A DNA stretch of 64,000 nucleotides from Mesorhizobium sp. M2A.F.Ca.ET.046.03.2.1 (GCF_003952425.1 NZ_CP034449.1:4638001-4702000); one strand, 5' to 3'; counted from the first letter of the stretch, positions 34,665-44,279 are shown. Made by a program: numbers and translations. Notes: generated by a model not told the origin, from the letters alone.

Positions 34665-37600
34665 TTGACGTCGAGCGTCGAACCAATCAGCCTTTCTCAA
34701 AAACAAGCTTCGAACGATACCGGTATTGATCGCGAGGCTTTGGCCCGCCTTTTGGTGGAAATTGCCCGGAACGTCGATCCGGACAACCATACGCTTTACG
34801 AAGGTGTTCCAGCCGCCGACCATCGGCTGGAAAGGCTCCGCCAACTGCTCGTCGGCGGCGAAATCTCGGAGCTGTCCCGCGTTACGCACCTGCTCGACGA
34901 ACCCGAGCAGCTTGCCGCCGCGGTGGGCAACGTTCTGCCCGAAGCAACTGCGCGCGCGTCCCATACGCAACTCGGCGAGGCTCTTGCCCCGGCTGTCGAA
35001 CGGGCGGCGCAGCGGTCCATCCAAAAGAACCCAAACACGCTCACCGATATATTATATCCGGTGTTTCTGCCGGCCATTCGCAAGTCGATCGGCGAAAAGA
35101 TCGACCAAACCTTCCAGTCGTTGAATGAGTCTCTGAGGCATATATTCACATGGCATGGGTTGAAGTGGAGGTTTGAAGCCTGGCGAACGGGGACAAGCTT
35201 CTCTGCAGTTGTTCTCAAGCATTCTCTTATCTATCGCGTAGAACATGTCTTTCTCATCAGCCGCGCTTCCGGGCTCCTGATTGCGCATGTAACTTCCCAA
35301 GACGCAACCAGCGAAGACCCTCAACTGATTTCCTCGATGCTGAGCGCGATCCAGGATTTTGTGAAGGACTCTTTCAAGGAGAAGGAAAACAGCGGCCTCG
35401 ACACCATCCGGTTTGGGGAACTTCGCCTCTGGTCGGAAGTCGGACAGTTTGCGACCCTGGTTGCGGTGATCCGGGGAAATCCTCCGGAGGAACTGCATGA
35501 AGTCATCCGCGACGTACTGCTTCGCATCCATCAAGAATTCTCGCGGGCCCTGGAGCGGTTCGACGGCGACAGTTCCCAGTTGCCCGGCGTTGAGACGCAG
35601 TTGCAGACCTGCGTCGAGCTGCAGCACATGGATTCGAAAGAGGGATTTCCGTGGCTGGTGGTGACGGCGGTCCTGCTGGCATTGATCGTGGCGGGCGGCT
35701 GGTTCTTTCTGTCCTGGCAAACCGCACACCGCTGGCAGGCCTACCTGTCGCGGCTGGCGGCCCAACCGGGCATAGTCGTTTCGGACCAAAAAATTCGTGG
35801 CGGCGAGTTCTATGTCGCCGGCCTGAGAGACCCGCTCGCCGCGGACCCGCAGTCGCTGCTGTCGGGAACGGAGGTCGATCCCGCCCGCGTTCATTCAAAC
35901 TGGCAGTTCTATCAGAGCCTCGAGCCGGAATTCGTGCTGAAGCGGCTGTCGGCGTCGCTGGCGCCGCCGGATTCGGTACGACTCTCGGTCGTCGATGGTC
36001 GCATCGTCGCCGAGGGTGAGGCGACTACCACGTGGATCAACCGGGCGCGGGCCGCTGCCCAGCAGCTTTCCGCAGGCGGGCCGGTCTTCGACATCTCCGG
36101 GGTCCGCGATGTGAGCGCCGAGGAGCGCTGGCAGGTGTATGTGTCGCGACTGGAGGCCCAGCCTGGCATCATCGTCGCCGATCAGAATGTGCGCGACGGC
36201 CAATTCTATATTACCGGTCTGAGAGACCCGCTTGCCGCCGACCCGCAGTCGCTGCTGCCCGGGACGCAGGTCGATCCCGCTCGCGTTCATGCAAGCTGGC
36301 AACTCTACCAGAGCCTTGAGCCGCAGTTCGTGCTGAATCGGCTGACGGCGTCGCTCGCGCCGCCGGATTCGGTGCGGCTTTCAGTCGTCAATGATCGCAT
36401 CGTTGCCGCAGGCGAGGCCACCACTGCGTGGATCAACCGGGCGCGTGCGGCCGCCCGGCAGCTTTCAGCCGGCGGCCCGGTCTTCGACATCTCCGGGGTA
36501 CGTGATGTGAGCCCCGAGGAGCGTTGGGAGGCCTACGTGTCGCGACTGGAGACGCAGCCCGGCATCATCGTCGCCCAACAGAATGTGCGCGATGGCCAAT
36601 TCTATATTACCGGCCTGAGAGACCCGCTTGCCGTCGACCCGCAGTCACTGCTGTCCGGGACGCAGGTCGATCCCGCTCGCGTTCATTCGAGCTGGCAATT
36701 CTATCAAAGCCTTGAGCCGCAGTTCGTGTTGAAGCGGCTGACGGCGTCGCTGTATCCGATGGATAAAGTGCGACTTTCGATCGTCAATGGCCGCATCGTT
36801 GCCGAGGGTGAGGCTCCCGACACCTGGATAGATCGGGCGCGCGCAGCGGCAAGACAGCTTTCAGAAGGCGGGCCGGAGTTCGACATCTCCAAGGTTCGTG
36901 ATGTGAGCCCCGATGCGCGCGCGGCCGAGCATTGGCAATATTATGTGTCGCGACTTGAGGCCCAACCGGGAATAATCGTCGCCCAACAAACGGAGAGGGG
37001 CGGAGATTTCTACATTTCCGGACTGAGAGACCCGCTTGCCGCCGACCCGCAAGCTCTGCTTTCCGGAACGAAGGTTGATCCCGCCCGCGTTCATTCACAG
37101 TGGCAATTCTATCAGAGTCTTGATCCGAAGTTCGTGGTGAAGCGGCTGACGGCGTCGCTGTCCCCGCCGAAATCGGTTCGGCTTTCGATCATCCAGAGTC
37201 GCATCGTTGTCGTGGGCGAGGCACCTGCCGGCTGGATCAGCCGGGCGCAGGCCGCCGCCGACCAACTTTCGGCGGACGGAGTGGTTCTGGATGTCTCGCA
37301 GTTGCGCGAGCTGAACCTTGCAGAGCTTAATCAGTTGAGAGAGGCCATCCAGACGACCGATATTTTCTTCTCTTCCGGTAGAGTTGTCCCGGGACCGGAG
37401 CAGACGCCGGTGCTCGACAGATTGGCTGATCAGTTGAAGGAATTCGCCGAAAATGCCCGCAAGGCAGGCGTGACAGCGCGGTTCATGTTGACCGGCCATT
37501 CGGACACAACGGGTCGTGAGACGGCCAACGCCTCGATCAGCGCTGCCCGCGCCGAGACAGTTCGCGCGCTTCTCAACAAGCGCGGCGTCGCTCCGGAACT

Positions 37601-37712
37601 GCTCTTGGTTCGGGGCGCCGGCACCTTTGAGCCGGCGGTACCCGAAAACGAAAATAGCCGAACTGGGAACTCCACCAACCGCCGGGTTTCGGTTACAGTG
37701 AACCTGGAGTAG
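34665..37712 (+). CDS. OmpA-domain membrane protein with four internal repeats
   Basis: A TTG start at 34665 gives 1015 residues. The N-terminal 325 residues are cytoplasmic and helical. One membrane helix follows at about 328-348 (PWLVVTAVLLALIVAGGWFF), then four periplasmic repeats of about 132 residues beginning at residues 356, 488, 620 and 756. The C-terminus is an OmpA-like peptidoglycan-binding domain (MLTGHSDTTGRETANASISA). It should span from cytoplasm to cell wall, placing a cytosolic domain next to the coiled-coil protein and Rab-like GTPase encoded in the same operon. Each repeat ends in a segment resembling a BON domain. Confidence 0.75.
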   Translation: MTSSVEPISLSQKQASNDTGIDREALARLLVEIARNVDPDNHTLYEGVPAADHRLERLRQLLVGGEISELSRVTHLLDEPEQLAAAVGNVLPEATARASHTQLGEALAPAVERAAQRSIQKNPNTLTDILYPVFLPAIRKSIGEKIDQTFQSLNESLRHIFTWHGLKWRFEAWRTGTSFSAVVLKHSLIYRVEHVFLISRASGLLIAHVTSQDATSEDPQLISSMLSAIQDFVKDSFKEKENSGLDTIRFGELRLWSEVGQFATLVAVIRGNPPEELHEVIRDVLLRIHQEFSRALERFDGDSSQLPGVETQLQTCVELQHMDSKEGFPWLVVTAVLLALIVAGGWFFLSWQTAHRWQAYLSRLAAQPGIVVSDQKIRGGEFYVAGLRDPLAADPQSLLSGTEVDPARVHSNWQFYQSLEPEFVLKRLSASLAPPDSVRLSVVDGRIVAEGEATTTWINRARAAAQQLSAGGPVFDISGVRDVSAEERWQVYVSRLEAQPGIIVADQNVRDGQFYITGLRDPLAADPQSLLPGTQVDPARVHASWQLYQSLEPQFVLNRLTASLAPPDSVRLSVVNDRIVAAGEATTAWINRARAAARQLSAGGPVFDISGVRDVSPEERWEAYVSRLETQPGIIVAQQNVRDGQFYITGLRDPLAVDPQSLLSGTQVDPARVHSSWQFYQSLEPQFVLKRLTASLYPMDKVRLSIVNGRIVAEGEAPDTWIDRARAAARQLSEGGPEFDISKVRDVSPDARAAEHWQYYVSRLEAQPGIIVAQQTERGGDFYISGLRDPLAADPQALLSGTKVDPARVHSQWQFYQSLDPKFVVKRLTASLSPPKSVRLSIIQSRIVVVGEAPAGWISRAQAAADQLSADGVVLDVSQLRELNLAELNQLREAIQTTDIFFSSGRVVPGPEQTPVLDRLADQLKEFAENARKAGVTARFMLTGHSDTTGRETANASISAARAETVRALLNKRGVAPELLLVRGAGTFEPAVPENENSRTGNSTNRRVSVTVNLE
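35730..37310 (+). repeat. four tandem in-gene repeats (about 396 bp unit)
   Basis: Units start at 35730, 36126, 36522 and 36930; the first two periods are exactly 396 bp and the third is 408 bp. The protein units share RLEAQPGIIV, GLRDPLAADPQSLL and VDPARVHSSWQFYQSLEP. High nucleotide identity between units two and three suggests recent duplication or gene conversion. Confidence 0.85.
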
Positions 37713-37725
37713 TGCGGAGCCCGGG

Positions 37726-38220
37726 ATGCTGCAAAAAAAGATCTGCATGTTGGGCGGGTTCGCCGTCGGCAAGACGAGCCTGGTGCGCAGGTTTGTCCAA
37801 AGCATCTTCTCGGAAAACTACCTGACCACGGTCGGCGTCAAGATCGACAAGAAAAGCGTCGCGTTTCCGGACAAGACCGTGGACTTGATCTTGTGGGACC
37901 TGGCCGGCGAAGACGATATCGGTTCGTTCCGCGTCAGCTATGTGCGAGGCGCGACCGGGCTCGTGCTTGTCGCCGATGGAACCCGGCCAGCCACTCTTGC
38001 CGTGGCGCTCACGCTGCGTGAACGGTGCGAGGCCGAATTCGGTGCCATGCCGTTCATATTGCTGTTCAACAAATCCGACCTGACCGAGCGGTGGGCGATA
38101 CCGGAAGGCGAGATCGACGAACTCAAACAACGTGGATGGCAGGTCTATCTGACGAGCGCGCTATCGGGCGAACATGTCGACGATGCGTTTCGTCAGCTTG
38201 CTTCGATGGTCGCCAAGTAG
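37726..38220 (+). CDS. Rab/Ras-like small GTPase
   Basis: The 164-residue single-domain GTPase has G1 GGFAVGKTS (residues 10-18), a G2 Thr in the YLTTVGVKI region, G3 WDLAGED (DTAGQE in eukaryotic Rabs), G4 NKSDL and G5 TSAL. It has no membrane segment or lipidation signal. Prokaryotic Rab-like GTPases (Rup group) are known but mostly uncharacterised. It lies 13 bases after the OmpA gene and three bases before the cyclase gene, so it probably relays a signal from the envelope protein to the cyclase. That link is inference. Confidence 0.85.
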   Translation: MLQKKICMLGGFAVGKTSLVRRFVQSIFSENYLTTVGVKIDKKSVAFPDKTVDLILWDLAGEDDIGSFRVSYVRGATGLVLVADGTRPATLAVALTLRERCEAEFGAMPFILLFNKSDLTERWAIPEGEIDELKQRGWQVYLTSALSGEHVDDAFRQLASMVAK

Positions 38221-38223
38221 ACC

Positions 38224-39288
38224 ATGTCCAGTTTGCCGAAAGAAGTCAGAAGCTGGATATACGACTTCTTTTCCAATGGGCGCTTCGCAGCGTATCTGAA
38301 GATCGACGCCCGGCAATGCATAGAAGAGAAGGGCGGCAACCTCGACTTTTACGGGCTCTCGTCGCTTCGCATCGGCGAGCCCGTTGCCGAGCAGCTTGAA
38401 TTCATGGAAGGGCTGCTGCCTTGCCCGGAGCTTCCATTCCATATGCCGATGATGGAACTGCCCGGCGGCCACGTCGCCGACCTTCATCTCTTTGGTGACA
38501 GCGGCTCGGTGTGGCTGGTGTTTCTCGACGCCACGCCCGAACGCGACCACCAGCAGCGGCTTCAGCAGAAGGCATACGAAATGACGCTCCTGCAGGAGAG
38601 GGAGCGCCAGCTCAATGCCAAGCTGCAATCGACGAACGAGGCGTTAAGGGAGAGCCAGGAGGGCTTGTCGCGCGAATACCGGCGCGCCGAATCCCTGCTC
38701 CTCAACATTCTTCCAGCGTCGATCGCGGAGCGGCTGAAAGCGGATGAGCAGATTGCGGACAACCATGCGGAAGTCAGTGTGCTCTTTGCCGACATCGTAG
38801 GTTTTACGGAAAAGGCGCGGAGCGTCGGAGCCGCGCCCACGCTCGCTATTCTGAATTACTTCTTCAAGTCGGCGGATATGCTCTCGGAAGAATATGGATG
38901 CGAAAAGATTAAGACCATCGGCGATTGCGTAATGGCGGTCTCTGGCCTGCCCACCGCGCGATCCGATCATGCGCAAGCCTTGGCGCATTATGCGCTCGAG
39001 CTACGGGCGGCAGCCAGGCGCGAGCGCTTCGCAGGCGAACCGCTAAGCCTCAGGATTGGAATTCACTCCGGACCGATCGTGGCGGGCGTCATAGGCAAAA
39101 GACGGTTTGTCTATGACCTGTGGGGCGACACCGTCAATCTCGCCGCACGCATCCAAAAGGCCGCTGAGCCCGATGAAATCCGTATTTCGGATGCAACCCA
39201 CCAATTGCTCACACCGGATTTTGCTTGCGAGCCGCTTGGGGAAACGGAATTGCGTGGCACAGGTCGCGTGCGAATGTGGCGGCTCTAG
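38224..39288 (+). CDS. class III adenylate cyclase with PAS-like N-terminus
   Basis: The 354-residue protein has a PAS-like N-terminal domain (about 1-105) and a signalling coiled coil (about 110-165). The catalytic domain has metal ligands D190 (LFADIVGFT) and D234 (IGDCVMAV) and the transition-state Asn/Arg in WGDTVNLAARI. A Lys two residues before IGD (EKIKTIGD) and Asp in LWGD fit adenine specificity, so cAMP is the expected product. It is soluble. It follows the GTPase by three bases and precedes the cNMP-gated channel by 66 bases, suggesting a dedicated source of ligand. Confidence 0.88.
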   Translation: MSSLPKEVRSWIYDFFSNGRFAAYLKIDARQCIEEKGGNLDFYGLSSLRIGEPVAEQLEFMEGLLPCPELPFHMPMMELPGGHVADLHLFGDSGSVWLVFLDATPERDHQQRLQQKAYEMTLLQERERQLNAKLQSTNEALRESQEGLSREYRRAESLLLNILPASIAERLKADEQIADNHAEVSVLFADIVGFTEKARSVGAAPTLAILNYFFKSADMLSEEYGCEKIKTIGDCVMAVSGLPTARSDHAQALAHYALELRAAARRERFAGEPLSLRIGIHSGPIVAGVIGKRRFVYDLWGDTVNLAARIQKAAEPDEIRISDATHQLLTPDFACEPLGETELRGTGRVRMWRL

Positions 39289-39354
39289 GCACCTTTACGC
39301 TTGCCTCAAAGGCATCCTATTTTGGAGGGCAGCAGCCACTCGCGGGCATAGAAA

Positions 39355-40422
39355 ATGTCGGTACTGCCTTTCTTAAGAATTTACGCGCCGCTCAACGCGG
39401 TGCTGGCTGCGCCTGGGCTTTTGGCGGTGGCTGGGCTCACGATACCGGACATGTCCGGACGAAGCAGGCTGGCTCTGGCTGCAGTACTCGCTGCCATTTG
39501 GGGCGCCTATCTCCTGCAAATGGCCGCGACGCTGCTTAAGCGTGAGGCGGGAGGCGTTCGGGACAGGACGCCGGCAATCGCCATCGATGTACTCGCGGTC
39601 TTGGTTCCACTCGCCGCATTTCTGCTCGTTGGCACGCCCGACCGGAGCCTCTACTGTGCTGTCTGGCTCCTGAAACCGCTGCGCGACTCGACTTTCTTCC
39701 CAGTGCTGGGCAGAGTCCTGGCCAACGAAGCGCGCAATCTGATCGGCGTCACCACGCTCTTCGGCGTCGTTCTGTTCGGCGTCGCGCTCGCGGGCTATGT
39801 CATCGAGCGCGGCATCCAGCCGGAAAAGTTCGGCAGCATCCCCCAGGCAATGTGGTGGGCGGTGGTCACGCTGTCTACCACCGGCTATGGTGACGCTATT
39901 CCGCAAAGCTTCGCCGGCCGCGTCCTTTCCGGGGCCGTCATGATGAGTGGCATCGGCATCTTCGCCCTCTGGGCTGGCATTCTTGCCACCGGCTTCTATC
40001 AGGAAGTCCGTCGCGGGGACTTTGTCCGTAATTGGCAACTGGTCGCCGCCGTGCCGTTGTTTCAGAAGCTCGGACCGGCCGTGCTGGTCGAGATCGTGCG
40101 CGCGTTAAGACCTCGCACCGTGCCGGCGGGCGCCGTGATCTGCCGCAATGGCGAGATCGGTGACCAGATGTTCTTCGTCGTGGAGGGGCGCGTCAGCGTC
40201 GCGACGCCAAATCCGGTGGAGCTTGGCCCTGGCGCCTTCTTCGGCGAGATGGCGCTGATCAGCGGCGAACCGCGCATGGCGACCGTCAGCGCCGCAACGG
40301 CGGTCTCACTGCTATCGCTGCACTCGTCGGATTTCCAGATGCTGTGCAGCAGCAGCCCGGAGATCGCGGAAATCATCCGCAAGACCGCGCTCGAGCGGCG
40401 CGGCGCGGCGCCGATGGCTTGA
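39355..40422 (+). CDS. mlotiK1: cyclic-nucleotide-gated K+ channel MlotiK1
   Basis: The 355-residue protein begins MSVLPFLRIYAPLNAVLAAP and matches, from memory, the Mesorhizobium loti MlotiK1 channel along its length. It has six membrane helices, selectivity filter TTGYGD (residues 175-180), a short linker, and a C-terminal cyclic-nucleotide-binding domain with LGPGAFFGEMALISGEPR. MlotiK1 is a tetrameric K+ channel opened by cAMP and used as a structural model. Its operon position behind a GTPase and adenylate cyclase gives it a plausible physiological input. Confidence 0.95.
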   Translation: MSVLPFLRIYAPLNAVLAAPGLLAVAGLTIPDMSGRSRLALAAVLAAIWGAYLLQMAATLLKREAGGVRDRTPAIAIDVLAVLVPLAAFLLVGTPDRSLYCAVWLLKPLRDSTFFPVLGRVLANEARNLIGVTTLFGVVLFGVALAGYVIERGIQPEKFGSIPQAMWWAVVTLSTTGYGDAIPQSFAGRVLSGAVMMSGIGIFALWAGILATGFYQEVRRGDFVRNWQLVAAVPLFQKLGPAVLVEIVRALRPRTVPAGAVICRNGEIGDQMFFVVEGRVSVATPNPVELGPGAFFGEMALISGEPRMATVSAATAVSLLSLHSSDFQMLCSSSPEIAEIIRKTALERRGAAPMA

Positions 40423-40525
40423 CCGCACTAAGAAGTGCAACTGCGGGACGTATCCACCCCCCCGGCTCCACAATTGAGGTAGCCGACGATATCATCGATC
40501 GCCGGCATTAGGTATCATAGCTTTC

Positions 40526-42742
40526 CTACTCCGTTGTGCCGGCTTTTTTCCTACGCCGGTTGGTGTGCGACTGCGCGACGGCCAGTTTCAACTCGGGTGT
40601 GATCTGCAACGGCGCATTCTCTGCCTCATGTGGGCTCTGCAGCCCCTCGACGTGAACGGTCGGGAATGGCAGTTCGATGCCCTGCTCCTTGAAGGCCTGG
40701 CGGAGGCGTAAAAAGAATCTCCCCTTCATAGCGAAGGCACCTCCCGGTCTGGTTGTGACCTTGACCCTCAATACGATGCCATACTCACCGAACTCCTGTA
40801 CGCCCTGCATCTTGATCGGTTCGATCACCCAGTTCTTGAATTCTGGATCTTCCGCCAGCTCCAGGCCTATCCGCTTGATCAGCTTACGAGCGAAGTCGAT
40901 GTCGGTGTCATAGCCGACGGTGATGTTGAATTTGTCGGTAACCCAGTCACGGCTTTGGTTCTGGACGGCTCCGAGTTCACCGAACGGTATCGTGAACAGC
41001 GGGCCACGATGGTGACGCAGCTTTACGGAGCGCAACGAAAAGCTCTCCACCGTACCCCTGTAGCTGCCCGATGAAATGTATTCGCCGACACGAAATGCAT
41101 CGTCGAGCAGATAGAACACGCCCGAGATCACGTCCTTGACGAGGGTTTGTGCGCCAAAACCCACAGCGACGCCAACGACGCCGGCGCCCGCGATCAGGGG
41201 GCCGATCTGGATACCGACCGAAGCGAGCATCATCAGCACCGCCATGACGACGATCACTGCCAGTAGAATGTTTTGGATGATGGGCAAGAGCGTGCGCAGC
41301 CGCGCCTGCTGCGGATCGACGACCGGCATCTCCTCGTCGCTGATCACCGCGTGCGCTTCGATGCCCAGCTTTCTCTCGATCAATGCCTTGATGATCGACC
41401 AGCCGAAATCGGCTGCCAGCGCAATGACAATGACATTGATCAAGCCGCGCAATATGAGCGTGGTCGTCGTGTTGCTGTCCTGCATCGACTGCATGTCCAG
41501 ACCCCAGGCACTCGCAAGAAGGTAAGCCGCCGCCAGGATCAAGATCATCCGGACTGCGCGATCGATGACAGCGATCGTGACCGCCGGGATCGTAGGCCGG
41601 CCGGCATCTTCCGAACCCGGCCGCAGGACGAAATTGACCCCGCGCTGCGTCAGCACGATTGCGAAAGGCAGGAAGAATGCGGCGAAGGTAAACCAGAACA
41701 ATATGGGAAGGCCGGCGATGCGCAGCAGGAACAGGACGACGAAGTAAGCAGTCAAAAACCATGTCGCTGCCGTGTGACCGTGCCCATCGTTCCGCTGTGT
41801 TCTTGGCCGACGCCAAACGGCAATCAGAAAGAGCAGCAGCAGCACGAAATCGGCACCTACCGACAGCACCAGCATTCCGTCCTGGTCAATGCCGAGACCC
41901 GGCAAGAGGATGAACGCGGCGGCGAAGAAGGCGAAGATGCCGAAGATCCTGGGTACCCAATAGAACCAATGGTCGGCCGTTTCGTTGGTCACCGGCAAAG
42001 CACGAACCTCGACGGCGTTCTCGACCTGCATGAAGGAAGGGACGAGCAGGGCTGCGAGATACATGCGCACAGCCGCTGTGGCGACCGCAGCCATCAGAAA
42101 GGTCAGCACGATCTCGCGGATAAGCATTGGCCAGTCAAACAACATGAACGCGCCGGCGCTGCCCAGCGCGAACGAGAGGATCAGCAGGCTGGAATAAAGC
42201 GTGCGGCCACCAATCTTCTTGGCCCGCCCGATGGGCGTATCCTTCGATTGCGCGATGATCCACAAACGGAACGGGCGGGTGAGCTTGTACGTTGCCCAAG
42301 TGAGCGCCAGGCCGGCAGCGATGAAAATCGCGATCAGCAAAAGCATGCTGGCAGGCCTCTTGCCGGACATATCCTCCATGGTCTCTGCCCGCACGCGCGC
42401 AAACTGGCCTGGCAGAGAGGGCAAGGTCCCCACGATTCTTTCGATATGATGCTTGATCCGATCGAGCGTCGAGGATGCCATCGTATTCATCCGGCCCGGC
42501 GCGGCCACGGCATCGGACGATGCGCCGGACGGCGAAGCTCCTGCCGCGGCAGGCGTTCCGGTCGGCCCGGCGTCCTGCTTTCGTTGCTCGGCCACCCAGG
42601 CCTTCACCGACGGATCGTCGAGAAGATCGAATAACTGTTTGACCTTTTCAGGCGGAACGGTCGCCGGCGCCTGTGCCTGTGATGGACCAGTCAACAAGAG
42701 GGCGATCCCAAAGACGAGGGACCTGGCGATCAGGAAAAACAT
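40526..42742 (-). CDS. MscS-family mechanosensitive channel
   Basis: The start at 42742 begins with a clean signal peptide (MFFLIARSLVFGIALLLTG, cleavage after AQA) and gives 738 residues; the frame is open to 42829. A periplasmic N-terminal region is followed by about ten membrane helices. The MscS pore helix is GAGVVGVAVGFGAQTLVKD, then a beta domain (GVFYLLDDAFRVGEYISSG) and an alpha-beta C-terminus. It is a large YbdG/MscK-like form acting in the inner membrane as a tension-gated valve. Confidence 0.85.
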   Translation of the reverse strand: MFFLIARSLVFGIALLLTGPSQAQAPATVPPEKVKQLFDLLDDPSVKAWVAEQRKQDAGPTGTPAAAGASPSGASSDAVAAPGRMNTMASSTLDRIKHHIERIVGTLPSLPGQFARVRAETMEDMSGKRPASMLLLIAIFIAAGLALTWATYKLTRPFRLWIIAQSKDTPIGRAKKIGGRTLYSSLLILSFALGSAGAFMLFDWPMLIREIVLTFLMAAVATAAVRMYLAALLVPSFMQVENAVEVRALPVTNETADHWFYWVPRIFGIFAFFAAAFILLPGLGIDQDGMLVLSVGADFVLLLLFLIAVWRRPRTQRNDGHGHTAATWFLTAYFVVLFLLRIAGLPILFWFTFAAFFLPFAIVLTQRGVNFVLRPGSEDAGRPTIPAVTIAVIDRAVRMILILAAAYLLASAWGLDMQSMQDSNTTTTLILRGLINVIVIALAADFGWSIIKALIERKLGIEAHAVISDEEMPVVDPQQARLRTLLPIIQNILLAVIVVMAVLMMLASVGIQIGPLIAGAGVVGVAVGFGAQTLVKDVISGVFYLLDDAFRVGEYISSGSYRGTVESFSLRSVKLRHHRGPLFTIPFGELGAVQNQSRDWVTDKFNITVGYDTDIDFARKLIKRIGLELAEDPEFKNWVIEPIKMQGVQEFGEYGIVLRVKVTTRPGGAFAMKGRFFLRLRQAFKEQGIELPFPTVHVEGLQSPHEAENAPLQITPELKLAVAQSHTNRRRKKAGTTE

Positions 42743-42829
42743 CGCGGTCAGATAGCCGAGATGTCGTGTCGGGCGCGCCAGATTCTGGGCTCCCAATCGA
42801 CGTATCATTGATTCGGGGCAGCTTGCCAT

Positions 42830-43153
42830 TCAATGTATATAGACGATGACATAGCGCCCTTGGTAGGGTTGATAGTAGCTGCTGCCGCAGTGCCAAAGCA
42901 CGGTGCCGTTGATCGAAGTCGTCACACACGCAGCCGGGAGCCTGTTCACGTAGATAGTCGAACGGCGGATCGTTCGGCGTGTGGTGCGCCTTGCGACGCC
43001 TGCGACGCTGCCAGGCGTGAGCGGATGGCCAACTCGCGCCTGCGCTTCGCCAACGACGGGGGCGAAGGGCGCAAGGGCATCGATGAGCCCCGCAAACATC
43101 AAGACGACGACGATTCCGGCAGCGCCGGTCAATCTCAAGCTAGGTCTCGTCAT
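42830..43153 (-). CDS. small secreted basic protein
   Basis: The ATG at 43153 follows GGGAGG. The 107-residue product has a signal peptide (about 43 residues, ending EAQA). Next come a Thr/Arg-rich stretch (VARRTTRRTIRRSTIYVNRL) and a C-terminus with two Cys and several Tyr (WHCGSSYYQPYQGRYVIV). This layout recurs in rhizobial hypothetical secreted proteins. Function unknown. It lies 87 bases upstream of the MscS gene. Confidence 0.6.
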   Translation of the reverse strand: MTRPSLRLTGAAGIVVVLMFAGLIDALAPFAPVVGEAQARVGHPLTPGSVAGVARRTTRRTIRRSTIYVNRLPAACVTTSINGTVLWHCGSSYYQPYQGRYVIVYIH

Positions 43154-43335
43154 TTTTGATCCTCCCAAGAGCTCACCGCTTCGCGCGTTCTTATGTCCGG
43201 ACTATGCAGCACCCAACGCAGGCTAGAACTTTAGAGTGTACTAATTCTCAAATTCGACTTCTATCCGGATTGCGCAAATTCCATCGAACCGCTGGCGATG
43301 GTGACCGGCATTTCTCGGCGCGGGTTGCGCCCGGG

Positions 43336-43720
43336 TCACGATCTTCCGGCGCGCTGCAGTGTTTCGTAGGGAGATTCGCCGAAGAAGAGTCGATAATTCG
43401 CGGCGAAGCGGCCCAGATGGGTGATCCCCACCTCCATAGCGACCGCAGTTATGCTCAAGCCGTCAGCACGTGCCGCAGTAAGGAGCCGTCTGTTCATTGA
43501 GACGGAGCGCTCTGATGAATTCGAGCGGGGCTACGGCGAAGGTAGTGCGAAAGGCGTAATCCAGTTGTCGACGGCTAACACCGATTTCCTTGCACAGTCG
43601 AACAATGGGTATGTCTTCCCGGATATGAGTGCGAATGAAATCCTCGGCCGCCGACGCTTGTCTTAAATGACGCGACAATCGCTCTGAACAGTGGCGGCGC
43701 GCCGCACTGGCGCGAGACGC
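43336..43720 (-). pseudogene. broken AraC-family regulator
   Basis: Both halves of the AraC DNA-binding domain are readable but in different frames. The first is FIRTHIREDIPIVRLCKEIG with SRRQLDYAFRTTF (43500-43670). The second is LSITAVAMEVGITHLGRFAA with FFGESPYETLQRAGRS, ending at 43336. A frameshift near 43490 separates them. Upstream of about 43720 the frame meets a stop and no sensor domain remains. A non-functional remnant. Confidence 0.7.
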
Positions 43721-43761
43721 TCACGCGCCATTCGATGGGCCGGCGTGCCCTTCGTCTCTTA

Positions 43762-43797
43762 CTCGTGACGTCCGTGAGGCTCGTGACGTCCGTGAGG
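43762..43797. repeat. 18-bp tandem duplication
   Basis: CTCGTGACGTCCGTGAGG occurs twice head to tail (43762-43779 and 43780-43797). Each unit is itself partly palindromic (CTCGTGACGTCCGTGAG). It lies just upstream of the broken AraC gene and may be an old operator or random duplication. Confidence 0.6.
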
Positions 43798-44279
43798 CCT
43801 TCGCGCGGCATCGATCGCAGCAGTCATAACAACTGATGGGCTTACGTCCGGGGAGCAAACTGGAGGCATCCGCGCTGAATTCGTCTGGGGCGACGAGCTG
43901 ACCTCCGGTGGCCAGCATATGGAGAACAGTTATCGATGCTGCTGACCGACAAAGTGTGTAGTGGAGTCGCACTTGTTCAGGTCGGGGAAGACAGACCCGA
44001 GCGCTTCGTGCGAATGTAGCTCCATGAAGGGCTTCGGATTGGCGCCCATCACATCACGAAATGCGGGGTCCAGAGTGAAGAACGCTATCTGATCTTTCGC
44101 ATCGCGCCGGTCGCATGGGAGACTATGAATTCGCGGACGGTGAGGGGCGATCTGCGGCCTCTTGGGTAATACGAATTGAAAATTGCGCCCTCATGTTTCA
44201 CAACAGGTCGGTTAGGCCTCAGGATGGCTTCCCCAACCGCCCCGGTTCCCAAGGCGAGAATTCTAAAAGACGTTCAGAA
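43798..44279. other. 482-base stretch without a supported gene
   Basis: No intact gene found. On the minus strand a 50-residue run around 43940-44110 (DQIAFFTLDPAFRDVMGAN, then PKPFMELHSHEALGSVF) looks protein-like but has no start and meets a stop, so it may be a gene relic. The 3' part precedes the glycosyltransferase gene, whose ribosome-binding site is weak. Confidence 0.35.

Noticed and set aside
35730..37310. Possible CRISPR-like periodic repeats
   Set aside because: The 396-bp units are in-frame coding repeats of the OmpA protein, far too long for CRISPR.
41273..42634. 453-codon plus-strand open frame opposite the MscS gene
   Set aside because: Antisense shadow of a well-supported channel gene; composition is a mirror of the coding strand.
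43840..44110. Minus-strand protein-like run without a start
   Set aside because: Interrupted by stops and without a recognisable family; kept only as a note in the intergenic entry.
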